DNA from: Armigeres subalbatus
Lineage: Eukaryota; Arthropoda; Insecta; Diptera; Culicidae
DNA: 64,000 nt
Direction of reading: 5' to 3'
Assembly: GCF_024139115.2 (NCBI RefSeq)
Contig: NC_085140.1
Span: 21,075,003 to 21,139,002, forward strand
Shown here: piece after piece, positions 20,661-31,559 of the stretch
How the letters are laid out: every line of letters starts with the position of its first letter
Numbering within the stretch: the first letter of the stretch is position 1
Notes under the pieces: generated by a model
What the model saw: the letters and a program-made list of their open reading frames with translations, nothing else
What the model was told of the DNA's origin: nothing
The model's database searches: none
Program-made: the position numbers and the translations under genes

Positions 20661-21480
20661 ATTTTAGCTTTCATCCGAGAATTTGGATATCAAGCCTGGA
20701 AACCGTGCAAAAGCAATTTGTTTGCTGTGCCCTTCGCCATCTTCGTTGTCAATGTCATTCTAACGCCTGCCGGGAAGCGTATTCGGTCGAAAACTCAAGC
20801 TATTTTTGTCGCGAAAATTCTTTTTGTTGAATTCGCTCCTGATATCTTCACTATTCTTCGAATGTATGCATCTTTATGTACAAGAAACTTTTCCTGTACA
20901 TTCTACCACCAGTAGCACATTATGGGCTACACAACCCTGTTCGGTACATTTAACTGCGATTTTGACTTCAACTTAACAACTCCAATAACGAATGGCTGGA
21001 GCGTATGTTTTGCAATGGAAATAAGTGAGATGTCTTCCAGTTTGAATTAAGTTGGTATTTTTTTTACTTTTTTTTGTGCATGGATAGTATAGGGTGTCAA
21101 TGAACATGACGCTTTCAAATTTTTAAAAAACGACATTGCTCACAAGTTTCATTACCCCTAAATATGACACCATGCAAAATTTGAGCTCAATCGGACATGA
21201 TTTAGGGGTGCCTAAAATTCTTCAAAGTTTTTAAATGTTTAATGTTGAAATATTATGGAAAAGTCGAAAATCGAATTTTTGTTTTTGATGCCAAATGACT
21301 TAAAAATGCATGAAACGTTGAGATCTGAAGTTATTTTTAAAAAAATGATGCACAAACATTTTCGTAGCCAAAAAAATCCCCCTATGAAATTTAGCATGAA
21401 AACTTTATTGACAACTTCTTTATTATTTTATGGCAAATTTCTTTTTTTTAAGGGAGTTTTTATTTTAGTCTCAAACAGTT
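20661..21480. other. Noncoding sequence upstream of the zinc-finger gene
   Basis: No convincing coding frame is seen. 21060-21450 is T/A-rich with the phrase TTTAGGGGTGCCTAAAATT and looks like decayed repeat DNA. The interval probably includes the promoter of the zinc-finger gene. A CTTCAGTATT initiator-like site is near 21500, without a TATA box. Confidence 0.3.
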
Positions 21481-21809
21481 GACTACAGTTGACGGGCGGC
21501 GCTTCAGTATTTCAAATCGACTTCATCAGCGGTTAATGTTCAACAACTCTTCCTCGGTGGAACAGCCACTTCGACTGCCAGTGCATTCATGCGTACCTAC
21601 TTCACTCTCGATCAGTCAGCAAAATAAAATCGACCTCTGTCAGAGTGGAAACAATTTATTCCAAGTTCCTCCTATCATCCAGCACTGCATTCTGTTTGAG
21701 AAGAACTCGAAACAGCAAACGCCTGCGAAATTCCTTGTAGAGTGAAAATTTATTAGTTTCGGCTTGATGCACTGTGAGTGAGAAGCAACCACCGCAGTGC
21801 GGGGTGGTG

Positions 21810-22705
21810 ATGATGGATTCGTGTCGCTGTTGTTTGGCCCAAGTGTTCGATCTGTTCTGCGTATTTACCCAGCTGGACGAGTTCAATGTGAAAATTTGCG
21901 AACTCATTTCTAATTTGGGTGGGATTTTGGTGAGTCAACTTTCCGGATGGGTGGTTACAATGCAGAATAGTTAAATATGGGTTAATCGTTTCGTAGATTT
22001 CAGAATGCGATAGCTTTTCGAAACATATTTGTGGAGACTGCTTGAGAGATTTGACCTGCGCCGCCAGGTTTCGAATGCGGTGCCTCAGGGCTAATTATGC
22101 TTTAAGGTGTAATGCAGCCGTGAAGGAGGAAAACGAAACGGAGGACTTGTTAAAACCGCAGGTCATAGATTTAGTGGAATCTGACGATGAGTCCGTAGTG
22201 TTCGTTGAATTGGAGGAACAAGAAGAATCTATCACGGGTCTGATGAGGAAGCGACGGAAAAGCAAAATAAAGGCTAAAATAATGCTTAAAGTATTCATTG
22301 AACTTAGATTTCCCATAAAAAAATAAGTATAACCAACATCTTTGTCTCACATTCAAGATTCGATACAAAAACTACGAAGACAAACTTCACAAAAAGTTAA
22401 GGAAAATCGCCCAGCAGCCAAAGCCCCAGGACCATCGATTTCGCTGCGACTACTGCGGCAAAGCATTCAAATATTTATCCTTCTTAACCGTTCATAGACG
22501 CGTGCATACGGGCGAACGACCGTATCAGTGCAGTTTTTGTGATAGAAGGTTCGGTCAAAGCGGTGGATTGCAGGTTCATAAGAGAATTCATACCGGAGAA
22601 AAACCTTTCCGTTGTGAAATATGTAAGAAGGCCTTCTGCCAGAAAGGTAATTTGAGCAAACATCTCGAAAAACACGAACAAAATGACCGAAAAATAGAAA
22701 AATAA
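21810..22705 (+). CDS. ZAD and C2H2 zinc-finger protein (three exons)
   Basis: Likely a nuclear DNA-binding transcription factor of the insect ZAD-ZNF family. Proposed exons are 21810-21929, 21997-22290 and 22358-22705. All junctions are phase 0 with GT...AG, and both introns are 67 bp. The product is about 253 residues. The ZAD zinc-binding pairs are C5-x2-C8 (start [10 protein letters not shown]) and C52-x2-C55 ([10 protein letters not shown]), the usual family dimerisation module, split by intron 1. An acidic linker follows ([19 protein letters not shown]), then a basic [10 protein letters not shown] stretch that may be a nuclear signal. Three C2H2 fingers start at FRCDYC, YQCSFC and FRCEIC, joined by TGERPY and TGEKPF linkers. 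ATG 21810 is chosen because the frame upstream lacks another ATG. Codons are clean, unlike the surrounding elements. The number of fingers is low for the family. Confidence 0.82.
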
Positions 22706-22834
22706 TAATAGAACTTAAATACTAAATTAAAATTTGTGGTCCGATCATGATTTAATACAGAAAGTGCAATTTTGGGCTCCATACGGTTTTTGCAACAATA
22801 TACGAAAAAACTGTTTGAGATTGTCATGAATGTC

Positions 22835-22840
22835 AATAAA
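22835..22840 (+). promoter_or_regulatory. Candidate poly(A) signal of the zinc-finger gene
   Basis: AATAAA lies 130 bp after the zinc-finger stop codon in an AT-rich stretch. It is the first canonical hexamer downstream. Confidence 0.4.
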
Positions 22841-23528
22841 CTAAATACAATATAATAACAATTTATTTTTATACCAAAGCGTTTAAGATAACTCCTCGGA
22901 TTTCAATTACATATCATATTTGTTGTCACGATTTGCGCAAACACAACATGGTTGCCATCCTAATTATCCTAGCCACAGAAATGTGAAACTTTTTGATACA
23001 AAAAGTTTTATCAAAACTCACGATTGACGTTTTTTCGTCTGTGACAAAAAAACACTTTTTGCAATTCCTGGTCATAATATCTGGTTTACAGTTCGTCTTT
23101 GAGTCATAAAACGGCCTACTTTTCCATACCAACGAAATGGGTGATTTAATGAACATTATGCAACTCAAATGGGTTGCATAATATTCATTATAACACTCAT
23201 TTGGGTGCTATAATGAAAAACCAACATCAGAACAGTAGCTACATGACTACATTTTGCTGAATTAGCTTGGGTAAGTGTTCAAATAGTGTATTCTCTGCGT
23301 CGCGTAATAAATGAAATAGTTTGATGGACATGACCTCAAAAATTTCCAAAGGCAAGTACATCTATCGCTTCACGGTTTGTCGAACTATGCAATGTGGCAC
23401 GGCAACATGGAATCTGATTGTTCTCTGCAGTAAAATAATTTATTGGCAAGAATGATGATGTGGAGTAAATTAGACTGTACAATTTTGGCACAGATTTATC
23501 ATATTAAAGTCCATTTTTGTCATTGCAA
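22841..23528. other. Noncoding DNA with small hairpins
   Basis: No gene is seen. A hairpin pairs ATTATGCAAC with GTTGCATAAT at 23153-23181. CTCATTTGGGTGCTATAATG follows as a related motif. This is typical decayed MITE sequence. Confidence 0.35.
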
Positions 23529-23672
23529 AAAATAGCGTGTGCAACTCGTTGCAAAACTCGATTTTTTCAGCACTCGTAGTATTTATCCAACTCGGCAAGC
23601 CTCGTTGGATAAACGTACAACTCGTGCTGAAAAAATCATCTTTTTGCAATTTGTTGCACAAACTACTATTTA
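23529..23672. mobile_element. Foldback MITE
   Basis: The arms form a long imperfect hairpin: GTGTGCAACTCGTTGCAAAA...TTTTTTCAGCAC pairs with GTGCTGAAAAAA...TTTTTGCAATTTGTTGCAC. The centre is CAACTCGGCAAGCCTCGTTG. Both tips read AAATAG when viewed outward-in. No ORF. Confidence 0.6.
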
Positions 23673-25862
23673 ATAATCGTTTTCAATCGAATTCTTTCTG
23701 CCTGTAGCAAAAGAGCCATGCTTTGGCTGCAGGTATGTAGTTGCTAATCAAGTTTGTACTAGAGAATCATTATGCTAAGTGATTGCATATATGTTAACCC
23801 ACTTTTTAGCTATTTTCAAATGAGGCAGATTTTAATCTAATTTACTGCGTCTTTACCTAATTACCCCGTATTTCCCACTGCCATCATGAAGATTATGTAG
23901 CAATCAAAATGATACGCGATAAATGTCCAGGATGACAAAAATGTCATGAATCAAAAGGATCTGGAATCGCTTCGAAACTTAATTTCTGAACCAGCATGCC
24001 ATTGCCATTGAATTTGTGATCCATTAAGGTTCAATCTATTTTGCGGTTCACTGCAACAGAGGGAAGCAAATGGAAGAGAAATCATTGAAGCCGGTGGAAC
24101 ACGCTTAACTAGCTGCTCGATTTTCCGCCATCAGCATCATGCATCATTGGATCCTCTAAATCTGCGAGAATTTTAAATTGCCTTGATAGGATGTTGGTAC
24201 TTCACACAAAACAATGGATTTCTTCCAGCGAGAAACCGATAACGTTCCAATTAAGTTGTAAAATGTGTCTTGAGGTATGACATACCTACCCACTCTTGAC
24301 ATCTAATCGATTTGGTACGATATATTGCTGCATGTACGAGCACTGAAGAGCATAGTGATTTAGACTATAGGATGTGGAACTGGTAGAGCGATTCAACTTT
24401 TGGCATTCAGTAGGCAAAATCAATGCTTTGGTAGGAAAATGACGACTTTCTTCAATTAATGTCAGATTTTTGTTACAAGGCGCACTACGGCTCTACACTC
24501 ATTATGCTTTTCATATTTTGAGCTGTTTTAATATTTATTCAATCCCTAAGTCGTGTTTAATACCAGACACTGAAAACGGCTTCACTATTAAGGTCTATAT
24601 ACTTATCTGCAAAGCCAATTCTCAAGCTCTTACATGATCAAATATGATGCTATCCATAAGCGTCACAAAAGAACTCTCAATTTACATCGTTCTTAATGAA
24701 ACCATGGTGAAAATTAGGTTGCAACAGGGGAAATAACGTCGATGGTACGATTTCTATATCAATATATGAATTGAAAGCATTTCATGAAAATTTAATGATA
24801 TTTAACGAGCGTGTCAGAGTGTGCCGCTAGGCGCGTTCCTAAACAATTGCGGAGCATGAGCAAGGTGACAGAGCATGATGTAACAACGCCAACGACGAGC
24901 TTTCTTGACAAGGAAATGTGTATAATAGAGTACATTGTGTATAGCAGACAGTTTTTATTTGAAGCTTATTCATGTGAAAATGAAATAAAATTCAATAAAA
25001 TTTAGTGCAAAATGATTCGAGAGTCAATGAGAAGAAATATGAACAAACCACAGTGAGGTAACTTTTCATTACCAGATCCCAGCAATTTTCGCTCAAATTT
25101 TACTGATGTTTGAGATTCAGTAAGAATACCTCAGATACAGATAAGCTTGCTGGAGTTTCGCACACATTTTTAAAGCTCTGAGAACAGTACAGCAAACTAA
25201 TGATTTATACTGTTTGGGAGCAGTGTTGGTAAAATCATCGAATCACAAATCTCAATAATCGAGCCTTCCCGCGCGAGCAACTCGCTTGCTAATTTGAAGG
25301 AATGCGTTTTTTCATGCTAAATCGCATCGTTGCACTCTTTTTCCGAAAAAATAGTTCGCTCCGAAAATGATTTTAAACGCAATTCATTGCTCACACACGC
25401 AAGAATATCCATTGTTCTTTGCAATGAATGGCGATTCACTGTTTTTAACGAAGGAGAACAGAAGAAAACCTACGATGATTCAAATGGATGATTCAACTTA
25501 GCCATCAGTTTGAAGGTGCTGAGTTGGATGCGTTTCAACTCATGATTGATTTGAATGAGTTCTCTGAAATTTTCGTTTGACACTCTGCATCCGACCCTTC
25601 CCCTTAAACGTAGTTTACGTCAAAACACTCTTCGAACACCATGGGTAATGGAACGCACATACGATTTTGCTTACTGATTGGCATTGGCGGCGCCATAGTT
25701 CTGGTAAAGGTGGGGCACCAGCATTTTGGCGTAATTGGATCATTTATAATTTATAAATTAGCACTTTTAAAAGCAAAAATTACAATCATACAAGAAAAAA
25801 TTTCTATAAAGAAATAAAAATGTTCCACGGAAAAAAATACAAAATTACCATAAATAGGGGAA
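23673..25862. other. Noncoding region
   Basis: No coding exon is recognised. Near 24540-24615 the minus strand reads CCGTTTTCAGTGTCTGGTA, a decayed relative of the 1568-1810 palindrome. Short ORFs here (for example 24811-25005) have no family features. Confidence 0.35.
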
Positions 25863-25968
25863 ACCGCCAAATGTTGAACGGCTAAATTTGTCGCCTATTG
25901 TTGAACTCCCATAAGAAATGCACGTGCGTTCAAATAGGCGAAGAAATTAGCCGTTCAACATTTGGCGA
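25863..25968. mobile_element. Short foldback MITE
   Basis: CGCCAAATGTTGAACGGCTA and its complement form arms of about 42 bp around a 20-bp loop. It directly abuts the first copy of the 144-bp direct repeat. Confidence 0.6.
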
Positions 25969-25973
25969 ATTAA

Positions 25974-26117
25974 GCTCGCTTTCAAATCGACTTCTATAAA
26001 AACATTCTTCATGCCTGCCGTATCCTAACGGAACTATCAATTCTATACTTTTGCCTCTAATGCTATCATGAACATGTACGTCCAAGTTTGGAAGATGATA
26101 TTAGCATTTCCATATCA
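25974..26117 (+). repeat. 144-bp direct repeat, copy 1
   Basis: It is nearly identical to 26545-26688 (start GCTCGCTTTCAAATCGAC, end TTCCATATCA); one difference is seen, TTTTGCCTC against TTTCGCCTC. The copies are 571 bp apart. The high identity implies a recent duplication. Confidence 0.85.
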
Positions 26118-26544
26118 TTGTAAATCGTTTAACTTCACGTAGAAGTAACACACACGAAATCATTAATTTAGTGTACTACCCTTGGTGGGGGCATCCATCA
26201 ATTCAGCTGTTATTGGTCGACGGTACAGCAGCAGTGCCTTTCTCTGCTTTGTTCTCTCCAAGGCAGCCAAGTTGGTTGCGACGAGACGGACGCAATGAGA
26301 AAACAGAACTGTGCAATAAAAATCCTATTCGACGAAATGCTGATGTCATATTAGAAATTTGGAGACAGTACTCGTCGATAGCAAAATCCTTCCGCACGCG
26401 ATGGCATATGAGCAAGTCAAACCACCTTCCTTTTGCCAGTGGAGATATATCAGCTTCCACACTGATATTCTTTCCTCCCCCTTCATACGGGAGCTTGGCA
26501 GAAGGAAGGTCGTGCGATATGTGCCATCACAAATATTGCCCTCC
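26118..26544. other. Unique segment between 144-bp repeats
   Basis: It holds a 142-codon plus-strand frame (26171-26599, running into repeat copy 2) with no recognisable domain. There is no PBS- or PPT-like sequence next to the repeats that would make them LTRs. Confidence 0.3.
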
Positions 26545-26688
26545 GCTCGCTTTCAAATCGACTTCTATAAAAACATTCTTCATGCCTGCCGTATCCTAAC
26601 GGAACTATCAATTCTATACTTTCGCCTCTAATGCTATCATGAACATGTACGTCCAAGTTTGGAAGATGATATTAGCATTTCCATATCA
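26545..26688 (+). repeat. 144-bp direct repeat, copy 2
   Basis: Second copy of the repeat described at 25974-26117. It is followed by unrelated sequence (CTTACCCTCAGCC). Confidence 0.85.
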
Positions 26689-26840
26689 CTTACCCTCAGC
26701 CCATTTACTCGCATTTTGCATTTGCATTCGACGCAGAATCGTGTCCCATTCATTCCTATTGAAAATTGGCCGGATCGGTAAATGAACTCAGAAGTTGTGG
26801 CCAAATTACTTTTTTTGTTCCGAAAGTGCGTAGAAATTAC

Positions 26841-27203
26841 TCACTCGAAAGAAACGAGAAAGGCAACATCACATCCGTGTGCTGGGTTCCGATTTTTCCT
26901 CGTAGGGGAAATGTTTTGACAATGTCCTGTCGCTCGGCATGAGAAGCAGGTGTTCTTTAAACCGTCTTTTACGCTTCGACAGTTCACTTCCATTGACGGA
27001 GGCACTTCCTTCTCCATTTCCATGTACACGCCTCTAACACCAGTATAGACATGGTCCAATCCCAGGTCAGGAAGAAACTTTTCGCGAATCGTACGATGCA
27101 CTTTTCCGTACTGGTTAGGAACCGCTGACAGTGCGTTGTCTGATACCTCCGGTGGCAGATCAAACACTCGAAGATAACGAGTATTACCTCCCGCTACCAT
27201 CAT
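26841..27203 (-). pseudogene. Gag-like ORF fragment with degenerate zinc knuckle
   Basis: The minus-strand frame contains RYLRVFDLPPEVSDNAL, HVYTGVRGVYMEMEKEVPPSM and a knuckle-like CFSCRATGHCQNIS, whose last Cys is replaced. The layout resembles ORF1 products of non-LTR retrotransposons (RRM-like fold then CCHC). It lacks an upstream partner. It abuts the 3' end of LINE E at about 27205, so LINE E may have inserted into or beside it. Confidence 0.4.
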
Positions 27204-27209
27204 ACAGTC

Positions 27210-27740
27210 TACATCTAAACAGATAACAGTGAATCAACAATTTGACGCCACAATACACGGTTCGAGGCCGCATCTCTCCGTCTTCGAATACGCCCCACGC
27301 TCGCCAAGTCGTTTTGCACCTGGTCTGCCCATCTCGCTCGCTGCGCTCCACGCCGTCTCGTACCTGCCGGATCTGAAGCGAACACCATCTTTGCAGGGTT
27401 GCTGTCCGGCATTCTTGCAACATGACCTGCCCATCGTACCCTTCCGGCTTCATCTACCTCCTGGATACTGGGTTCGCCGAAGAGTTGGGCTAGCTCATGG
27501 TTCATTCTTCGCCGCCACACACCGTCTTCTTGCACACCGCCCAATATGGTCCTGAGCACCCGTCTCTCTAATACTCCGAGTGCTTGCAAGATGTCCGTAG
27601 AGGACAACCGGTCTTATTAGCGTCTTGTACATGACACATTTGGTGCGGTGGCGAATCTTCTTTGTCCGCAGTTTCTTCTGGAGCCCGTAGTAGGCCCGAC
27701 TTCCACAGATGATGCGCCTTCGTATTTCACGACTAACATT
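27210..27740 (-). pseudogene. LINE E, 3' part (RTE/craft-like)
   Basis: C-terminal coding remnant of the same family as LINE A. Minus-strand order is VSREIRRRIICGSRAYYGL, HRTKCVMYKTLIRPVVLYG, then a frameshift, VWRRRMNHELAQLFGEPS, GRVRWAGHVARM and RRRGAQRARWADQV, ending LLSV-stop at about 27213. The 5' continuation is at 33567-35612. The two are separated by a hAT element and an LTR element inserted between codons of the SNVSREI stretch. Confidence 0.75.
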
Positions 27741-29740
27741 TAGAGTTTGCACCCCGGGACATCCCGGGACAAAATATCCAGGATTTAGGAAAATTCAGGA
27801 TTTCCCGATTCCAGGATATTATTTTGAAATCCTGAAAATCCAGGATACCGGGACAAAAAATACTGTTTCATTTCCGGTTCCCAAACAATGTAATTTTTCT
27901 TCTAACAAAAGTTATTTATTTTGAATGCGAAACCCAACTTAGATGATAAACAAATATCATATTTTTATACCTCCCCTCAGACATGCTTTTTAACAAGTTC
28001 GTTTATTTGGTAGGCTCAGGCATGTATACGGAGCCAAGGTTCTTTGTGATGCACAGAATAGACTTGAAAATATCGGAGATAGTTAGTAGAACACCTTCAC
28101 AAAAAAAAAATTAGATTCCCCTATACTACCGCTAACCGCGAGTCAGACTTATCTGTATATAGATGCCCTATCCAGATAAGTCTGACTTGCGGTTAGCGGC
28201 AGTATACCGCTCAGTGGAGGGCTATTGACTGATACTTTTTCCAGCAGCTATAGCTCTCTATTAATTAAACGACAAGTATCTACAGCAGTGTTGTAAAATG
28301 TCATTTGCATTCGTTTCTATAATTTTCCCAGAACTTTTTTCAGAAGTTAGTTATTGATTCTTGATGTATGGCGAACTTATAGTGCTTAAATGTGCCTACA
28401 ACTTTGTCTAACAAGACATTGCTGTAAATATGTAATCTGGGGCGTGGGAGGCAAAATGTCATTCAAATGACATTATGTCAAATGACACGTGACATTTTGG
28501 AGAGATTTCAACCTCCAGCCTTAGATGTTATATTTAGAGCAATGTACCCTTGAACAAAAATATAGCCCTACTCAAGCTTTATGAGTACATCTAAAATTAT
28601 GACGTGAATTTTACTGCTGAAGAAAGTTATTAACAAATTAGTCAAATGACATGCAGATGACATTTTACAAGCCTGATCTACAGTACAAGATCAGCTCAGG
28701 GGGGGAGTAAGCCTGTCATCCACGAACAAATCAAGCCTACCTAAGATGTATTATCCGGGCCTCGCCGCTTGGGAAAGGCGGGCCACCCTGGGCCACCCCG
28801 CTTGGCAAGTGTAACGTTTTTCGAACTGGAATCTTGTAGGATATTGGTTAACATACACTACTGCTGACTAACGAAAAAATTGTGGGATTGTTTATTTACA
28901 TTTGCTTCATACTACATGCAGAGGAGGCGCGATGCACCGCATATTACCCCCCTGGATCAGCTACATCTATTTGGCGCATGCTTCCTACCCATCTCCCGTC
29001 TACAGCGAGGTTGTGTACACTAGCTGATATTCGCCTTACAAATCTCCTCGCACCGCCCAACATTGAGTCAGTCGTCCTGAGCTTCTTGCCTCCAAAACAA
29101 TTCTTGATCCAATTCATGTCCTTCCAATAGACGTTCCTACAACAAACTTTCCAGCACATGCGGTACGACCCCGATGCTCTGCCTAATTTTTTTTATGTAT
29201 CGCTTCGATGGGTTGGAGGATACTCTAGTATTGTGTTTTCTTTGTGAGGGGTTCCCATATATCCAAAAGGTTATGGGCCCCTACGATTCTACTGCACATC
29301 TTCCATCTTTCGTCACTAGGGTATTGAATGCAATCCCAGAAACTATCTAAGGCCAATGCATATTCCAAACAATGCAAACAGTCAAGCCGACTTCAACCGC
29401 CAGCGAACCCTTCTTCTCGGACTCGGCGATCATATATTCCAAAAAAGTACTATACCTTTCCGAGAAAGACGTGAATATTATTTGATTCTTTAAGTCGTTT
29501 TTTCGAAAGAATCGATTCAAATTAGAATTGAATTTAGTTCTAACATGAAATCTGTATTATCTAGCATTTCTAAAATATGAACTTTATCCCGGAACATTGA
29601 ATAAAATCGTTTTTAAATAAAAAAATAATTTTTCTAAGGAAGCATAGAAAAATCCCGGGATCCCGGGATTTCCCGGGTTATACGAATAAGTTCATCCCGA
29701 ATCCCGGGACAACGAAAATGGCCGGGAAATGGAAACTCTA
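27741..29740. mobile_element. 2.0-kb nonautonomous hAT element
   Basis: The ends are TAGAGTTT...CCCGGGA and its complement, with CCCGGG-rich subterminal sequence on both sides. The flanks are a perfect 8-bp duplication, CTAACATT, at 27733-27740 and 29741-29748. These are hAT hallmarks. No transposase is seen. The interior contains a hairpin at about 28123-28208 (CCGCTAACCGC...GCGGTTAGCGG) and several TGTCATTTGA-like motifs at 28290-28670. A plus/minus open pair near 28882-29159 has no recognisable domain. Confidence 0.8.
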
Positions 29741-29750
29741 CTAACATTGT

Positions 29751-29924
29751 TGTGGGGTTTGAGTAAAGTGCCTTCAGCGTGTATAAATAGATTCACACAT
29801 CAGTGTGTCAATCGGCGAGCAGCAAGCCATGACTCTACCTCTTTCAGTCAGATCTCCGCGGCGTGCACACGCATCCACGGAGAGTTCCTGTCATAATTTC
29901 GTTCCGGCCATTTAGGGCTTCACA
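29751..29924 (+). repeat. 5' LTR
   Basis: A 174-bp LTR with a TATAAATAG box near 29782 and the shared block CAGTGTGTCAATCGGCGAGC. It contains 14 bp (TAAAGTGCCTTCAG) missing from the 3' copy. Confidence 0.8.
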
Positions 29925-29925
29925 T

Positions 29926-29943
29926 TTTGGCGATCCTGCCAGT
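29926..29943 (+). other. Candidate primer-binding site
   Basis: TTGGCGATCCTGCCAGTC begins two bases after the 5' LTR. TGGCGA-type starts are common in arthropod LTR-element PBSs. The tRNA is not identified. Confidence 0.45.
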
Positions 29944-30039
29944 CTAATTGTTGTCTAAGAGTCTAATTTCATGAGGTGAGTAAAATTCAAGTGGTTAAAA
30001 TGTGACAAGTGATACATTTCAGTTTGCAAAAACACAAGA

Positions 30040-30545
30040 CACGTCTCGAAGGCCGTCGGAAAATGGTTTGTGGTTTGCTAAATCACAAGACGCGTCACGA
30101 AGACCGTCGGAAAATAGTTTGTGGTTTGCTAAACCACAAGACGCGTCTCGAAGACCGTCGGAAAATGGTTTGTGGTTTGCTAAATCACAAGAAGCGTCTC
30201 GAAGGCCGTCGGAAAATGGTTTGCTAAATCACAAGACGCGTCTCGAAGACCATCGGAAAATAGTTTGTGGATTGCTAAATCACAAGACGCGTCTCGAAGA
30301 AGGTCGGAAAATGGTATGTGGTTTGCTAAGTCACAAGACGCGTTTCGAAGGGCGGCGGAAAGTGGTTTGTGGGTTGCTAAATCACAAGACGCGTCACGAA
30401 GACCGTCGGAAAATGGTTTGTGGTTTGCTAAATCACAAGACGCGTCTCGAAGACCGTCGGAAAATAATTTGTGGTTTGCTAAATCACACAACGCGTCTCG
30501 AAGACGTCGGAAAATGGTTTGTGGAGGTGCATCTGAAAGACCACT
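30040..30545 (+). repeat. 51-bp minisatellite, about ten copies
   Basis: The unit starts GGTTTGCTAAATCACAAGAC and continues GCGTCTCGAAGACCGTCGG. Its length is 17 codons, so plus-strand frames repeat a 17-residue peptide. A 7-bp shortening near 30220 and another near 30510 break the frame. Decayed copies continue at about 31010-31150. It sits where a leader or gag would be in the LTR element. It is probably noncoding. Confidence 0.8.
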
Positions 30546-31559
30546 GGAAAAATGGTTTGTGGTTTGAAGAACATCAAACCTCGCCGTGGAAGACCGTAAT
30601 GGAACGTACACACGGTCAAGCAGTTTGACTAACATTTACTCCACCTCTCGTTTATTCAAACATCCATCAAGTTTTACCAACAGCGGCACGAACAATCAAT
30701 TTATTCGACCAACAATATCACTCACGAACAACCGAAGCACCAACTTGAGCATCAACCATCAAAAAATGTATAGGGGTTTGTGCAACTTCACTACAAATGC
30801 TCAAACATGTTCGGCGAACCTTGACTCCACCTCGACAATTCAAACCAAAATCAAACCGTTTTAATTTTTTCCAACCGAGCCGCTAACTGTCAAATGGTTG
30901 TTCGCACAACTTCACACACGTTCAAACAAAGCAGCAACCGAAGCGTTTTCTTGGGATGGGAGTCAATGTTCGTCAAACTGCTTGACTGGTGTGTACGTTG
31001 CGTAAGAAATTGGATAGTGGTTTGCAAAATTACAATGCTCGTCTGGAAGATCGGTGGAAATGGTTTGTGGTTTGGAAAACTATAAGGCGTGTCTGAAAGG
31101 TGACCGAAAATGCGTATGGAAGACTAACGGAAAATGGTTTGCGATCTAGGAAAAATCAAAGTCCAGCGAGCATTGATTTTGTTTAAAACATATTAAGATT
31201 TCATGAAGCCACTTGGTGGCGTACATGAGACTACCATTTGAGCTATGATATAACAAAATCTGAGAGAAATGGAGAAATATTCTATGCTGTACTGTTCGAA
31301 GCTGTTCGGTAAGCCAAATATATTATCTAGAAATTTATCTTGGAATGTACTGACTTAGTAGTAATAGCGGGATTACCTGAAGGAGCAGATATCTTGGAAA
31401 TTGAAAAATTAATATGGTTGCCGAATTTTACAAAGCTATTCGGAAATTCGAATTTATTATGCGTAAGATTAGTTTAAAGTTATTGGCTAGCAGTACTACT
31501 AGATGCCAAATGGTAGTGTACTGCGAAACTAAAAATTGGTTTAAATGTACTAATTTGGA

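Noticed and set aside
25974..26688. Short LTR retrotransposon with 144-bp LTRs
   Set aside because: No TG...CA ends, PBS, PPT or TSD.
30040..30545. CRISPR-like array
   Set aside because: The copies are contiguous tandem repeats with no unique spacers, in an insect genome.
30002..30628. Repeat protein with a 17-residue unit
   Set aside because: The unit is a 51-bp minisatellite; length changes break the frame, there is no domain, and the antisense strand is equally open.
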